Source: Synergistaceae bacterium (GTDB lineage Bacteria > Synergistota > Synergistia > Synergistales > Aminobacteriaceae). From it: DNA of 64,000 bases. Shown one piece after another: positions 34,788-43,969 of the stretch (within the stretch, counting starts at the first letter, position 1; the number at the start of each line of letters is the position of its first letter). Where the stretch lies: positions 1-64,000 of the forward strand of contig JAFSSM010000050.1 of the NCBI GenBank assembly GCA_017451025.1, written 5' to 3'. The notes beneath the pieces are model-generated. The model had not been told where the DNA came from and did no database searches. It saw only the letters and a program-made list of their open reading frames with translations. The translations under genes and the position numbers were made by a program.

Positions 34788-37700
34788 ATGGAGTACTTGA
34801 TAGCAATATACACCGGCAGAAAGATATACACCCTGAATCTCAAGCAGGGAGTAACTGCAACTGTCGGTGATTCGCAGAGCGACACTGTCTATGTCGAAAA
34901 ATATTCGCTCGGAGCGTCGTATCTGGTTCTGGCCTGCGATGCCGGAGGAGTGCGCATACTCTCACGGCAACCCATGAAGTTTGGCGATGAGTCCGTAACT
35001 AACCGTGTGCTCTCCGCTGGGGACATAATCACCATCACCGAAAAGATTTCCCTTGCGGTTTTCCCGGCCAAGTGTGCGCTGAACTCGGCGATTAACCTTC
35101 AGGGAATCGACGAACTGAGAATCGGGCGTTCCTACAACAGCAATGATATTTGCCTGAAGGACGCTAACGTCTCGACCCGTCATGCAGTCTTGAAGCGCGT
35201 AAACGGCCAGTGGAAAATCTCTGACCTGCAGAGCCGCAACGGTACTTTTGTGAACGGGACTCTCGCGGCTCCCGACGAAGAACTGGCCGCCGAAAACGTG
35301 AACGTGTTCATCTGCGGTTACGTGTTCTACGTCCAGAACGACATGCTGAGGTTCACGAACATTCCGGGTGAGATTGAGTTTGCACCGGAGATTGTCGATG
35401 CACTAGTGGCTATGCCCGCAAGACAGAAGGCTTATCCGTTCTTCCAGCGTTCGCCGAGAATCCGCAACAGGGCCGAAAAAGCGGAGTTCGAGATTTCCTC
35501 GCCGCCAAACGCAGGGAACAAACCGGCTATATCCTGGCTGACTGTCCTTATGCCTCCGTTAATGATGGTGCTGGTTATGGGCGGAATTGCCCTCATGACC
35601 AAAAACTTCAACATGCTGATGTACTCACTGCCCATGTCGTTAATGTCCGTAGTGATTACGATCATCAACAACAAGAACAACCTCAAAAAATGGATGAAAA
35701 CCAACGGAATAGCTCTCGAAAAATATTCGGAGTACCTGGAGGAGACGGACAGGAATATTACTGCGGCGGAGAGTGCATGTATTTCCGCGTTGAGCACGGC
35801 GAGTCCCGGAGTGCAGGAGTGCCTCGCAATTGCCAGCAATGTATCGCGCAGGCTGTGGGAGCGCACGCCAAGAGACAGGGATTTTCTGAATGTCCGCGTC
35901 GGAACCGGAGAGATGCCCTCAAACGTCAAAGTCAAACTGCCATCTGCCCAGATTGCCATTGAGGATAATCCGTTCGTCAAGCAGGCTCAGGCCATAAGGG
36001 ACAAGCACGTAACGTTGACGGGAGTTCCTGTGTGCCATTCGTTCCTGGATTTTCCGGTTACGGGATTGGCGGGACGGCGTGATGCTGTTATGCGCACAGC
36101 CTGGCGGATAATTATGGACACAGCGACTCACCATTCATACGAGGACGTGAAGATTATCTGTGTCTACCCTGAAGAAGAACGCTCTCAATGGGAGTGGCTG
36201 AGATGGCTTCCGCATATTTGGGACAGCAAGCACAAGAAGCGTTACCTGGCCTGCACGAAAGATGAGGCCCGACCGATGTTGCGCGAGGCCGCCGAGACAA
36301 TGAAGGTACGACGCAGGGACATCAAGCCCGGCAACAAGGAATTTATCCCGCAGACTCCGTTTTACCTGCTGGTGCTGGCTGACCGTGCACTCACTGAATC
36401 AAGCGGCGAGCAGTTCATCCCGGAAAGCTCGGAGCTGGGTTTTGCGGCACTATACGCTTACGGCGACATAGGGGCACTTCCCGGCGAATGCCAGAGCGTA
36501 ATCACGTGTGATGTCCCCGCGAGAATCCAGAACACCCAGCCCGACAGAGGCACAACTACAACGGCGTTTACCCCCGACAAAATCAGCGTGTCTCAGCTCG
36601 ACGAATTTGCGCGTGCACTTGCTCCTGTTCACCTTGTCTCAGCCGGAGGAGGAAGCAGAATGCCCGCGAGCATCTCCTTCATGCAGGGCTTCAATGCCCA
36701 GACCGTAGAGGACCTTGACGTTATGGGACGCTGGCACTCCAGCCACTCAGAGAAGAGTCTTGCTGCACCGATCGGCATAAAGGAGAACGGGGATATATTC
36801 GAGTTCGACGTGTTCGAGAAGGCTATGGGGCCTCACGGTATCGCCGCAGGAACTTCCGGAAGCGGCAAGTCCGAGATGCTCACGACGTGGCTGTTGTCCC
36901 TTGCGCTGAATTTTTCGCCTGATGACGTGAACATTGCGTTAATCGAGTTCAAGGGTAATGACCTCTCCAACATTCTGCATGACCTTCCTCATATTGCGGG
37001 CATCGTTAGCAACCTGAACGACCCATCGACGATTATTCGCGGCCTGAAGTCCTTAAAGGGAGAGAAGGACCGCAGGATGAGGCTGTTCGAGCAGTCGAGC
37101 TTCCTATCGTCGAAAAGCATCTTTGCCTACCAGAAATACCAGAAGTCTCACCCGAACGAAGGCTTAGAACCATTGCCCTACCTAATCATCGTGATTGACG
37201 AGTTCGCAGAGCTGGTTACGCAGTATCCCGAGTTCAACGACGAGATAGTATCAATTGCGCGTGTAGGGCGTTCCGTCGGAATGTACATGACATTGACCAT
37301 GCAGTCCCCGCAGGGAGTCGTGAAGGGGCAGGTGTCATCGAACACGAAGTTCCGTGTGTGTCTGCGAACAGCTACAGCCGCAGAGAGCAAGGAGATTATC
37401 GGCACGGATGACGCGTTCAACATTTCAGCACCAGGCCGTGCATACATTAAGGTGGGCAACAACGAAGTCTACGAGCAGGTGCAGACGTTCTACGCAAAAG
37501 CTCCGTACAGGCCGAACTCCGGACAGCGCGGAGCGGTCGGCGAAATTAAGCTAGTGGCACTTAACGGCACCAAGAAGAAGCCGGAAATCTACAGCAAGAC
37601 GATCAAGGCCGGCAAGGACGAGCAGAGCGAGGGAAACGTCGTCGTGAAGAACATCATCGACGAGGCGGAAGCACATCACATTCACCATGCGCGTCCTGTG

Positions 37701-39290
37701 TGGACGGAGCCGCTGCCGGAATTTCTCGCGCTGGACAAGCTCATTCAGGGACATGAAGCCTTTGACCGTTCGGCCAAGTCATGGCATGAAGCGAACAAGG
37801 GTCTTGCTGTAACTGTAGGATTGATTGACGCTCCGGAAGAACAGCGGCAGTATTCTTTTGTGCTGGACTTCATGAAGAATGGCCATCAGATTCTTTACGG
37901 TGCTCCGTCAACAGGAAAGACCAGCTTTTTGCAGACGCTTCTGACCAGTGCCGCGTTGATGTACACTCCTGAACAGGTGAACTTCCTGATATTCGACTAT
38001 GGCAGCTTCATCCTGAAAGTGTTCGAGAATTTGCCGCACTGCATAATCTGCGCTGACCCGACGGATGACGAAAAGGTCAAGAAGGCCCGTGAATTTCTGC
38101 GAAGCGAGCTTGCATCACGCAGAAAGTTGTTCTCCGCGCAGGGAGTGGCGAATCTGGAGTCATACCGTGAGGCAATCGGGAAGCCCGTACCCGCAATAAT
38201 TGTTGTGATAGACAACATAGCATCGTTGAGCAACCAGAGCAGTGAAGTGATGGAAGTCATCAACCAGACTGCGCGGGACGGCGGCGGCTTAGGAATTTAC
38301 CTGATGATAACTGCGGGCAACTCTACCGGAATCTACAAGATAACGCAGTACGTGAAGAGCAGCCACACTCTCCAGATGACGGAGAAGACTGACTACAAGC
38401 CTCTAGTTGGCGGCGACGGCAGGACATATCCCGGGGCATATCCCGGTCGCGGCCTGACGAAAGGAGCACTCGAGTATCAGACTGCATTATGCGTTGACGG
38501 TACGAGCGAGACCGACAGGAGCCGTACGCTCAAGGCGTTATGCCTGGACATGGCGGAAGCGTGGGGCGGCAAGAGTGCTTCGCTCGAGGCGGCGGAGGCA
38601 GATGCGGCGGCACCGGTTGAAGCAGGAGAGCTTACCTTCACGAAGGACAGCGTGCAGCTTGGACTCAAGAAGAAGGCTCGTGAACCTGTGGAGTTTGTGT
38701 TCAGCGAGATGAGCGGGTGCATAATTTCGGGAGCATACGGGTGCGGAAAGAGCAGCATTCTCGGAATGATAGCCCATGCCTTGAGCGAGGATGAGAACAC
38801 CAAGCTGTACGTCTATGAGGAGAACAGCTTTATGGAGAAGTTCTGTCCTGGAGCTGTGATCATGCACAAGCCGGAAGATGCCGACAAAGTTATTGCGGAA
38901 CTTGATGCGGAATACTCAGACCGCGACGAGGACAGCAAGGGCCGGATAGTTCTGTGCATCGATGACTTCTACAATTTCTATCAGGACATCACGCAGGAGA
39001 GTGCGGACATTCTGGAGGCAATTGCTCGCGGCGGCACGGAACGCGGAATGTACATATACATTGCGTGCAGTTTGAAGGGGCTTATGCAGTTAAGCGGCTG
39101 GAACGTTCCGCTGATCAAGGAACTGCTCAAAGGCGGGAATGCTATTGCTGTGGAAGGAAGCCTCAGGGAATATCAGGCATTCAAGAATCTTCACCAGGAA
39201 GACAATATAGGTTTCGGCAAGCATGAGGGCTGTATAATTCACGGCAATAAAGTGATACAGCTTATGTTCGGGAAGCCTGAAGGGGTGTGA
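34788..39290 (+). CDS. EssC-type FtsK/SpoIIIE ATPase of a type VII-like secretion system
   Basis: 1500 residues, the length of Gram-positive EssC. N-terminal beta-rich domain (1-90), then an FHA domain (about 107-180: RIGRS, STRHAVL, LQSRNGTFVNG) that should bind phosphothreonine. Two membrane segments (about 247-295) precede three FtsK-like ATPase domains with Walker A sites at about 687 (GTSGSGKSEM), 1037 (GAPSTGKTSF) and 1315 (GAYGCGKSSI), and Walker B sites IIVIDEFAEL, IIVVIDNIASL and VLCIDDFYNF. All three P-loops look intact. It would be the inner-membrane motor that recognises and exports WXG100 proteins. No essA, essB or esaA homologue is seen nearby. Confidence 0.93.
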   Translation: MEYLIAIYTGRKIYTLNLKQGVTATVGDSQSDTVYVEKYSLGASYLVLACDAGGVRILSRQPMKFGDESVTNRVLSAGDIITITEKISLAVFPAKCALNSAINLQGIDELRIGRSYNSNDICLKDANVSTRHAVLKRVNGQWKISDLQSRNGTFVNGTLAAPDEELAAENVNVFICGYVFYVQNDMLRFTNIPGEIEFAPEIVDALVAMPARQKAYPFFQRSPRIRNRAEKAEFEISSPPNAGNKPAISWLTVLMPPLMMVLVMGGIALMTKNFNMLMYSLPMSLMSVVITIINNKNNLKKWMKTNGIALEKYSEYLEETDRNITAAESACISALSTASPGVQECLAIASNVSRRLWERTPRDRDFLNVRVGTGEMPSNVKVKLPSAQIAIEDNPFVKQAQAIRDKHVTLTGVPVCHSFLDFPVTGLAGRRDAVMRTAWRIIMDTATHHSYEDVKIICVYPEEERSQWEWLRWLPHIWDSKHKKRYLACTKDEARPMLREAAETMKVRRRDIKPGNKEFIPQTPFYLLVLADRALTESSGEQFIPESSELGFAALYAYGDIGALPGECQSVITCDVPARIQNTQPDRGTTTTAFTPDKISVSQLDEFARALAPVHLVSAGGGSRMPASISFMQGFNAQTVEDLDVMGRWHSSHSEKSLAAPIGIKENGDIFEFDVFEKAMGPHGIAAGTSGSGKSEMLTTWLLSLALNFSPDDVNIALIEFKGNDLSNILHDLPHIAGIVSNLNDPSTIIRGLKSLKGEKDRRMRLFEQSSFLSSKSIFAYQKYQKSHPNEGLEPLPYLIIVIDEFAELVTQYPEFNDEIVSIARVGRSVGMYMTLTMQSPQGVVKGQVSSNTKFRVCLRTATAAESKEIIGTDDAFNISAPGRAYIKVGNNEVYEQVQTFYAKAPYRPNSGQRGAVGEIKLVALNGTKKKPEIYSKTIKAGKDEQSEGNVVVKNIIDEAEAHHIHHARPVWTEPLPEFLALDKLIQGHEAFDRSAKSWHEANKGLAVTVGLIDAPEEQRQYSFVLDFMKNGHQILYGAPSTGKTSFLQTLLTSAALMYTPEQVNFLIFDYGSFILKVFENLPHCIICADPTDDEKVKKAREFLRSELASRRKLFSAQGVANLESYREAIGKPVPAIIVVIDNIASLSNQSSEVMEVINQTARDGGGLGIYLMITAGNSTGIYKITQYVKSSHTLQMTEKTDYKPLVGGDGRTYPGAYPGRGLTKGALEYQTALCVDGTSETDRSRTLKALCLDMAEAWGGKSASLEAAEADAAAPVEAGELTFTKDSVQLGLKKKAREPVEFVFSEMSGCIISGAYGCGKSSILGMIAHALSEDENTKLYVYEENSFMEKFCPGAVIMHKPEDADKVIAELDAEYSDRDEDSKGRIVLCIDDFYNFYQDITQESADILEAIARGGTERGMYIYIACSLKGLMQLSGWNVPLIKELLKGGNAIAVEGSLREYQAFKNLHQEDNIGFGKHEGCIIHGNKVIQLMFGKPEGV

Positions 39291-39556
39291 ACGCAGTGAA
39301 TGAACCTGATACTTTTATCGCGACGGTTACGAACGAGGAGCGCAGTTTTGAGCTTGATATGGAGCTGCCGTCTGGAATGCCCGTATCGGAATTGTGCCAG
39401 CAGATATTGATGATTCTGAAGGACATTCACGAGGAGATGTTCACAAATTGGAACAAGTGCCGCCTTGAGTACAGCAGCCGAATCCTGAAGGATGATGATA
39501 CTTTGGTGAAGGCCGGTGCATTTGACGGGAGCAGGCTTGTTGTGCTTGAAGGGTAA
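39287..39556 (+). CDS. YukD/EsaB-like ubiquitin-fold protein
   Basis: 89 residues from a GTG overlapping the essC stop; a second GTG at 39296 is possible. The pattern FIATVTNEERSFELDMELPS..., SSRILKDDDTLVKAGAFDGSRLVVLEG is ubiquitin-like, as in YukD/EsaB, small cytosolic partners of Gram-positive type VII systems. Position right after the ATPase supports this. No C-terminal Gly-Gly for conjugation. Confidence 0.75.
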   Translation: MNAVNEPDTFIATVTNEERSFELDMELPSGMPVSELCQQILMILKDIHEEMFTNWNKCRLEYSSRILKDDDTLVKAGAFDGSRLVVLEG

Positions 39557-39637
39557 CGTGATTTATACGTGTTATTCATGACGAATTACTAAGTAGTTTT
39601 ATCATATCAACAGGTATCCTAAAATTAGAATTGCGCA

Positions 39638-39643
39638 TATAAT
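39638..39643 (+). promoter_or_regulatory. Probable -10 of the WXG100 pair
   Basis: A perfect TATAAT in the 141-nt AT-rich gap between the YukD-like and first WXG100 genes. No good -35 is seen. With the terminator at 40384 it would give a separate short, abundant WXG100 message. Confidence 0.5.
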
Positions 39644-39697
39644 AATTGCCATCGTGAAGCAAGAAATACAACAAAGCAAAGAAGGAGGTGAAAATTA

Positions 39698-40009
39698 ATG
39701 CCGAAGATTAGGTTAACACCCGATGTCCTTCAGCAGAAGGCAAACGAGGTAACACAGTGCATGGATGATCAGCGTCAGGTAATCAGCGACGTAGCCAGCC
39801 TTATCGACGAAGTAGTGTCCGACTGGGAAGGCGAAGCGCAGAAGGGCTTCATCCAGGCCTTCGAGAACGCAAGACCTACATACGAGAAGTTCGCACCGGA
39901 CCTCAGCAATTTTGCATCGTTCCTGAACAACTACTCGACAACAATGGAGTACCTCGACGTAGGCGGCCGCGAAGACATAATCAGCAGAGCCGCAAGTGCA
40001 AGTGCATAG
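39698..40009 (+). CDS. WXG100-family protein 1
   Basis: 103 residues, two long helices around WEG (residues 43-45, in VVSDWEGEAQKGF), the ESAT-6/EsxA hallmark. These proteins form antiparallel helical-hairpin dimers and are the typical type VII substrates. It has no signal peptide, as expected. An unusually strong AAGGAGGTGAAAATTA leader precedes the ATG and is the same in the next gene. Likely secreted by the EssC-like motor. Confidence 0.92.
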   Translation: MPKIRLTPDVLQQKANEVTQCMDDQRQVISDVASLIDEVVSDWEGEAQKGFIQAFENARPTYEKFAPDLSNFASFLNNYSTTMEYLDVGGREDIISRAASASA

Positions 40010-40057
40010 AGCACAGTCATAAGCGTTTTGACGGAAGAATGAAGGAGGTGAAAATTA

Positions 40058-40360
40058 ATGCCCGTAATCAAATTGACACCAGAGATTCTTGAGGAGAAAG
40101 CTGGAAATCTCAGGAATACTGCAGCAAGGAACGATGACGTAATAGCCCGCCTTGACGGACTTATTGAAGCTCTGAACGCAGACTGGGAAGGCGACGCATA
40201 CAACGCATTCAGAGAGAGTTACGCTTCAAAGCGCGCAACATTCGAGAGCTTCACTGAGGACATGGAGATATTCGCCAGTTTCCTGGTAAAGTTCGCCGAC
40301 ATAATGAGGCAGGAAGAGAAGCGTCAGACGGACGTAGCAAGGCAATTAGCAGGCAATTAG
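40058..40360 (+). CDS. WXG100-family protein 2
   Basis: 100 residues with WEG in NADWEGDAYNAF (centre of the chain) and flanking helices. It starts with the same 17-nt ribosome-binding leader as WXG100 protein 1 and lies 48 nt after it. The two may form a heterodimer like EsxA/EsxB. A strong terminator follows. Confidence 0.92.
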   Translation: MPVIKLTPEILEEKAGNLRNTAARNDDVIARLDGLIEALNADWEGDAYNAFRESYASKRATFESFTEDMEIFASFLVKFADIMRQEEKRQTDVARQLAGN

Positions 40361-40383
40361 TTGCCGTGTGAACATAAAACTTT

Positions 40384-40418
40384 AAAGGCAGGGGGCAGGA
40401 ATTGTTCCCTGCCTTTTT
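40384..40418 (+). terminator. Intrinsic terminator after the WXG100 pair
   Basis: AAAGGCAGGG (40384-40393) pairs perfectly with CCCTGCCTTT (40407-40416), then more T. Readthrough would still reach the next gene 24 nt on, so it probably sets the ratio of WXG100 pair to downstream products. Confidence 0.93.
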
Positions 40419-40441
40419 GCTAATTCAGGGAGAATAAATGT

Positions 40442-40888
40442 ATGTCAGACAAGGCAAGTAAAAGATTTCTGCTCATTACCAAGAAGGAATTGTTCTACTC
40501 AGCCGTAATGCTCAGAATCCGAAAGCTCGTCAACGTAGTCTATGATTTTCCTGCGGACAATCTGAAGTTCGAAGCAGAACTCCGCAATGCCCGCAAGACA
40601 CTACGCAAAAAGAATTTACTTGAGGATTCGGCCAGAGACGGCGTGAACATAAGTTTTTCCCTCAGCGTGTGCGTGTCATTCTGCGCAAATCCGGACAAAT
40701 GCGAAGTGATTGACTCTTACGGCTACTACGCTACGGTCTACCAGGCCTCCAAAATGTATATGCTGATGGAGCGCAGGGAGGATGACGACGAAGAATTACT
40801 CGCTGCCGCATGGTTCACCAGCAGGGACAGTCTCGATGAATACATCAACAAGCAGATTCAGAAACGGAAAGGAGCAGTGCTTAGATGA
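40442..40888 (+). CDS. Uncharacterised cytosolic protein of the type VII-like locus
   Basis: 148 residues, no signal or membrane segment. The N-terminal half is basic (FLLITKKELFYSAVMLRIRKLV), the middle has a short Cys pair region (VCVSFCANPDKCE), and the end is acidic then basic. The size and place would suit a substrate chaperone, but I see no family match. GGGAGA lies 8 nt before the ATG. Its stop overlaps the next start (ATGA). Confidence 0.7.
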   Translation: MSDKASKRFLLITKKELFYSAVMLRIRKLVNVVYDFPADNLKFEAELRNARKTLRKKNLLEDSARDGVNISFSLSVCVSFCANPDKCEVIDSYGYYATVYQASKMYMLMERREDDDEELLAAAWFTSRDSLDEYINKQIQKRKGAVLR

Positions 40889-41199
40889 GCGGACTTAGAG
40901 ACGCAAGCGGCGCAATCGTCATTGATGAGGCCGAAGCAGAAGAGGACATCAGGCGCGTCCAGATTGCACGGGAGAAGCTCGAAGAAGCCAGGCAGTATTT
41001 GGACCCGGCAAGCATAGACAGCGAAAGAATGTACGGCATGACACGCGATGCCCTCGAAGAACAGTTCACCCGCATGAACAAAGACCTGAACGACTGGCAG
41101 GAATTTTGTGATGCGACGGTCAGCTATATTCGTCATGTAGTGGCTGAGTACCAGAGAATCGACAGGGAATACGCCGCCAAAGCAAGGGAGCTGAAATAA
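40885..41199 (+). CDS. Helical Esx-sized protein without WXG
   Basis: 104 residues, almost all helix, rich in Glu, Arg and Ala (EAEAEEDIRRVQIAREKLEEA). There is a Trp (NDWQEF) near residue 72 but no WXG turn. It is coupled to the preceding gene by a 4-nt overlap and lies 3 nt before the next Esx-like gene. It may be a divergent Esx partner or a coiled-coil chaperone. Confidence 0.75.
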   Translation: MSGLRDASGAIVIDEAEAEEDIRRVQIAREKLEEARQYLDPASIDSERMYGMTRDALEEQFTRMNKDLNDWQEFCDATVSYIRHVVAEYQRIDREYAAKARELK

Positions 41200-41202
41200 T
41201 TT

Positions 41203-41502
41203 ATGCCGACGACAAGAATTAACGTTGACGCAGTAGAGGAGAGCACGGCCAGAGCATTACGCTTTGTGTCCGAACAGCAGGATGCTCTTAACGCAATAGC
41301 CAGAGTAGTTGACACGATGGAGGAGGCTTGGGACAGCGACGCACAGAGGGCTTATGCCGAAAGTTTCCAGCAGTCCAGACAGCAGATCGAACGCTTCAAC
41401 GAGTCAGTGAACGATTCCTTGAACAATATGCGCAATTTCGTTACAGACTGCGTGAATGTCGATGAGCTTACCGCCAGAGAGATCCGCAATGTCAGCTGGT
41501 AG
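41203..41502 (+). CDS. WXG100-like protein 3 (WDS variant)
   Basis: 99 residues. The helical hairpin pattern and central EEAWDSDAQRAYAESF align with the WXG100 turn, with Asp-Ser in place of x-Gly. Otherwise the spacing, the following Phe and the length match the family. It follows the previous gene by 3 nt. Confidence 0.82.
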   Translation: MPTTRINVDAVEESTARALRFVSEQQDALNAIARVVDTMEEAWDSDAQRAYAESFQQSRQQIERFNESVNDSLNNMRNFVTDCVNVDELTAREIRNVSW

Positions 41503-41523
41503 CAGAGAGGAGAGATTTGCACT

Positions 41524-41829
41524 ATGCCGAAAATTTTAGCTGTTACTGAGGAGATGGAGAGAAGGGCCGGAGAAATCGGGAACAAGGCCGGAGAAATTCT
41601 CGACATTCAGAACAACGTAACGAATATATTTCAGAATATGGGCAGGGACTTTAGCGGAAGAATCCCTTCGCTCATGACAGAGAAAATGATAGCAATGGAA
41701 GATGTTTATCAGACCATCAATGCGACGCTGAACGGCTATAAGGATTTTCTCTCTGATGCCGCGAAAAATTACGAGTGGAATGATTCAGAGGCCGCAAGGT
41801 GGAGCAGAAATTTGGGGGTGAGTAACTGA
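41524..41829 (+). CDS. Esx-like protein 4 (divergent)
   Basis: 101 residues. Helix, central turn FSG (GRDFSGRIPSL) where WXG would be, second helix. The only Trp residues are near the C-terminus (YEWND, ARWSRN). It ends with a TGATG-type overlap into the next gene. I treat it as an Esx-family member on position, size and helical pattern, not on the motif. Confidence 0.7.
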   Translation: MPKILAVTEEMERRAGEIGNKAGEILDIQNNVTNIFQNMGRDFSGRIPSLMTEKMIAMEDVYQTINATLNGYKDFLSDAAKNYEWNDSEAARWSRNLGVSN

Positions 41830-43154
41830 TGCCGTCAAACCTGTTAATCTTTGACGCAGAATATGTCTCAGAATTGACCAGCCGGATGAATCTGGCGTGC
41901 GATCTCATGGCCGAAGCGGTGTCGAGCCTGAAGAACGCAAGCGCACATGAAAACTGGAAGTGCAAGGAGCGTACGAGAATACTTGACGATTTCGACGAGC
42001 TTAACCTGAAACTTGGCCGTCTCGACGAGGGCGTGAACGAGACCACAAGAATCTTGGGCGGAAGCGTGAGCAGGTTTGCCGCGCTGGAGAGCCAGTACGA
42101 TTCGCAGGCAAACGGTCTCTCCGACGAACTCACCAGCAATCACGGATATGCTGCCTCAGTCAGGACGGACGAGCCGTCAGGAGAAATCTCACAGCCCGGA
42201 GAAAATTCAGCTTTTGTTCCGCCAGCAGGCCAGGCACAGCAAAACGCAGAAGCAGATAATTCTGCACAGACAGGTGCTGCTGCCGGTGCAGCCGGTGCCG
42301 CAGGAGCAGGAGCAGCAGGCGGTCATCACGGAGCAGGAGGCGGGCACGGAACAGGTGCGGCCTCAGCAGTGGCAGGGCGCATCGCCGGAAGAGGCAGGCC
42401 AGGACATCACGGACCAGAGTCAGGCCAGGAATCCCAAACGACAGCAGCAGGAGGAGCAGCAATGAACGTTAATTTGCCGGTTACGCACATCCCTGACAGC
42501 CCCGACGCGGCCGCAAAAGGCATCAAGGACACCAAAGCTATAGCCGATGCCGCAGTGAGCTTTACCGTACGCACAATCGCAGTAGCATTTGTCGGCGAAA
42601 CCGCCGGAAACATTGAAGCACTGGCCGAAGCCTACAACACAGGCAGGAGCATCTTCGAGAACTCCGCCGTAATTATGGCCGCACCGGCTCAGGCCCACAC
42701 AACCGAACGCCTCGCTATGGCCGCAGGTATAGTCAGCCTTGCAGGGAACAGCCAGACGGGATTTTCGGGCTTTGCGCAGGCCGCAGGAGTAACAGCATCA
42801 TATTCTTCGTCATCGTCATTTTCTGCTTCCGGCGAAGGCTTCAGGAGGAAGGCAATGGATTTCATGTCGGCGGCTCAGGGAAATTCTGAGGCAGGCGAGC
42901 TGAGAAATGTATTCGGTGTACTGGCCGGAACAGACAGTGAAGTTGTCCAGGCCTCAGGTTCCGGGAGCGGAAAAAGGTCATTCTTTGATATGATAGTCAG
43001 CGCACTCAAGAAGGCTATATCGGGTGAAGAGTCCGGAAGCAGTTCCTCATCAATGTTCTCTGCCTCTTCAGCAAGTTCTTCGTCAGCTTCTTCACTATCC
43101 GGATCGTCGCCCGTAGCGGATTTTCTGAACAAGTTTGTGATGGATCAGGTGTGA
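41829..43154 (+). CDS. Large probable type VII substrate with Esx-like N-terminus and low-complexity body
   Basis: 441 residues. Residues 1-100 form Esx-like helices with a central Trp (ENWKCKERTR). Residues about 140-215 are Gly/Ala/His/Gln rich (AAGAAGAGAAGGHHGAGGGH). Residues 215-320 are a helical hydrophobic domain, and 320-430 are Ser-rich, ending FLNKFVMDQV. No signal peptide. The shape, a helical export head and a long variable body, recalls LXG or PE/PPE proteins, but it belongs to neither by sequence. Function of the body is unknown. Confidence 0.75.
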   Translation: MPSNLLIFDAEYVSELTSRMNLACDLMAEAVSSLKNASAHENWKCKERTRILDDFDELNLKLGRLDEGVNETTRILGGSVSRFAALESQYDSQANGLSDELTSNHGYAASVRTDEPSGEISQPGENSAFVPPAGQAQQNAEADNSAQTGAAAGAAGAAGAGAAGGHHGAGGGHGTGAASAVAGRIAGRGRPGHHGPESGQESQTTAAGGAAMNVNLPVTHIPDSPDAAAKGIKDTKAIADAAVSFTVRTIAVAFVGETAGNIEALAEAYNTGRSIFENSAVIMAAPAQAHTTERLAMAAGIVSLAGNSQTGFSGFAQAAGVTASYSSSSSFSASGEGFRRKAMDFMSAAQGNSEAGELRNVFGVLAGTDSEVVQASGSGSGKRSFFDMIVSALKKAISGEESGSSSSSMFSASSASSSSASSLSGSSPVADFLNKFVMDQV

Positions 43155-43160
43155 TGAATT

Positions 43161-43961
43161 ATGTCTGTACAGGTGAAATTTGCAGCCCGCTCGGACGTTG
43201 GGCACGTCAGAACCAACAACGAGGATAATTTATACTGCAATGGAATAATAATGACGGTCTCTGAACGGGAGAGGCCGTTTTTTTTGAGCGGAATAGCTGA
43301 AGCTCCGTGCATATTTGCCGTGTTTGACGGAATGGGCGGCGAGGACTGCGGAGAACTTGCCTCTCTTACGGCGGCACAGACTCTCTCTGAACACTCGCCC
43401 AAAATTCTGCGCAACATTCTTGATCCGGACGATGGAGAGTGCAACTTCGTAACTGATGCCAACGAGCAATTGCTGGACATTATGCGCAAGCAGCGGCTAA
43501 GGATGGGGACGACTTTCGTGATGTCGGTTATCGGCGGGGCTTCGTTCAGAGTGTACAATCTTGGTGATTCGCGCGGTTTCAGAGTCGAAAACGGAAGACT
43601 TGTGCGCGTAACCGATGATCACACTGTTGCGGAGGAGAAGGTGCGTATGGGACTGCTGACTCCAGAACAGGCCGACAAGAGCAGGGAGCGGCATATTCTC
43701 ACGCGATGTCTGGGAATTTATGACGATGAAGTGCCTGTGAGTCCTGCTGTGTACGGGCCGTTCATGTTTGACTCAAATTCCGGCGGGCTTATGTGTTCTG
43801 ACGGATTGACCGACATGCTGGAGTTCAAGGATATTGCGGGCATCATGAAGAATTACCCGGAACCTTCGGATGCAGTGAACGCGCTGGTTGAAGCGGCACT
43901 TATGCGCGGCGGCCGTGATAACGTTACGTGCGTAGTCTTCAGAATAATGGAGGGTGAATAA
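43161..43961 (+). CDS. PP2C-family serine/threonine phosphatase
   Basis: A 266-residue cytosolic phosphatase with all metal-binding motifs: RTNNEDN (residues 15-21), FDGMGGEDCGE (about 54-64), YNLGDSRG, CSDGLTD and GGRDNVTCV. It ends 8 nt before the kinase gene and so forms a kinase/phosphatase pair. Given the FHA domain in the EssC-like ATPase of the same transcript, it probably reverses phosphorylation that controls secretion. Confidence 0.94.
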   Translation: MSVQVKFAARSDVGHVRTNNEDNLYCNGIIMTVSERERPFFLSGIAEAPCIFAVFDGMGGEDCGELASLTAAQTLSEHSPKILRNILDPDDGECNFVTDANEQLLDIMRKQRLRMGTTFVMSVIGGASFRVYNLGDSRGFRVENGRLVRVTDDHTVAEEKVRMGLLTPEQADKSRERHILTRCLGIYDDEVPVSPAVYGPFMFDSNSGGLMCSDGLTDMLEFKDIAGIMKNYPEPSDAVNALVEAALMRGGRDNVTCVVFRIMEGE

Positions 43962-43969
43962 ATTTAGCT

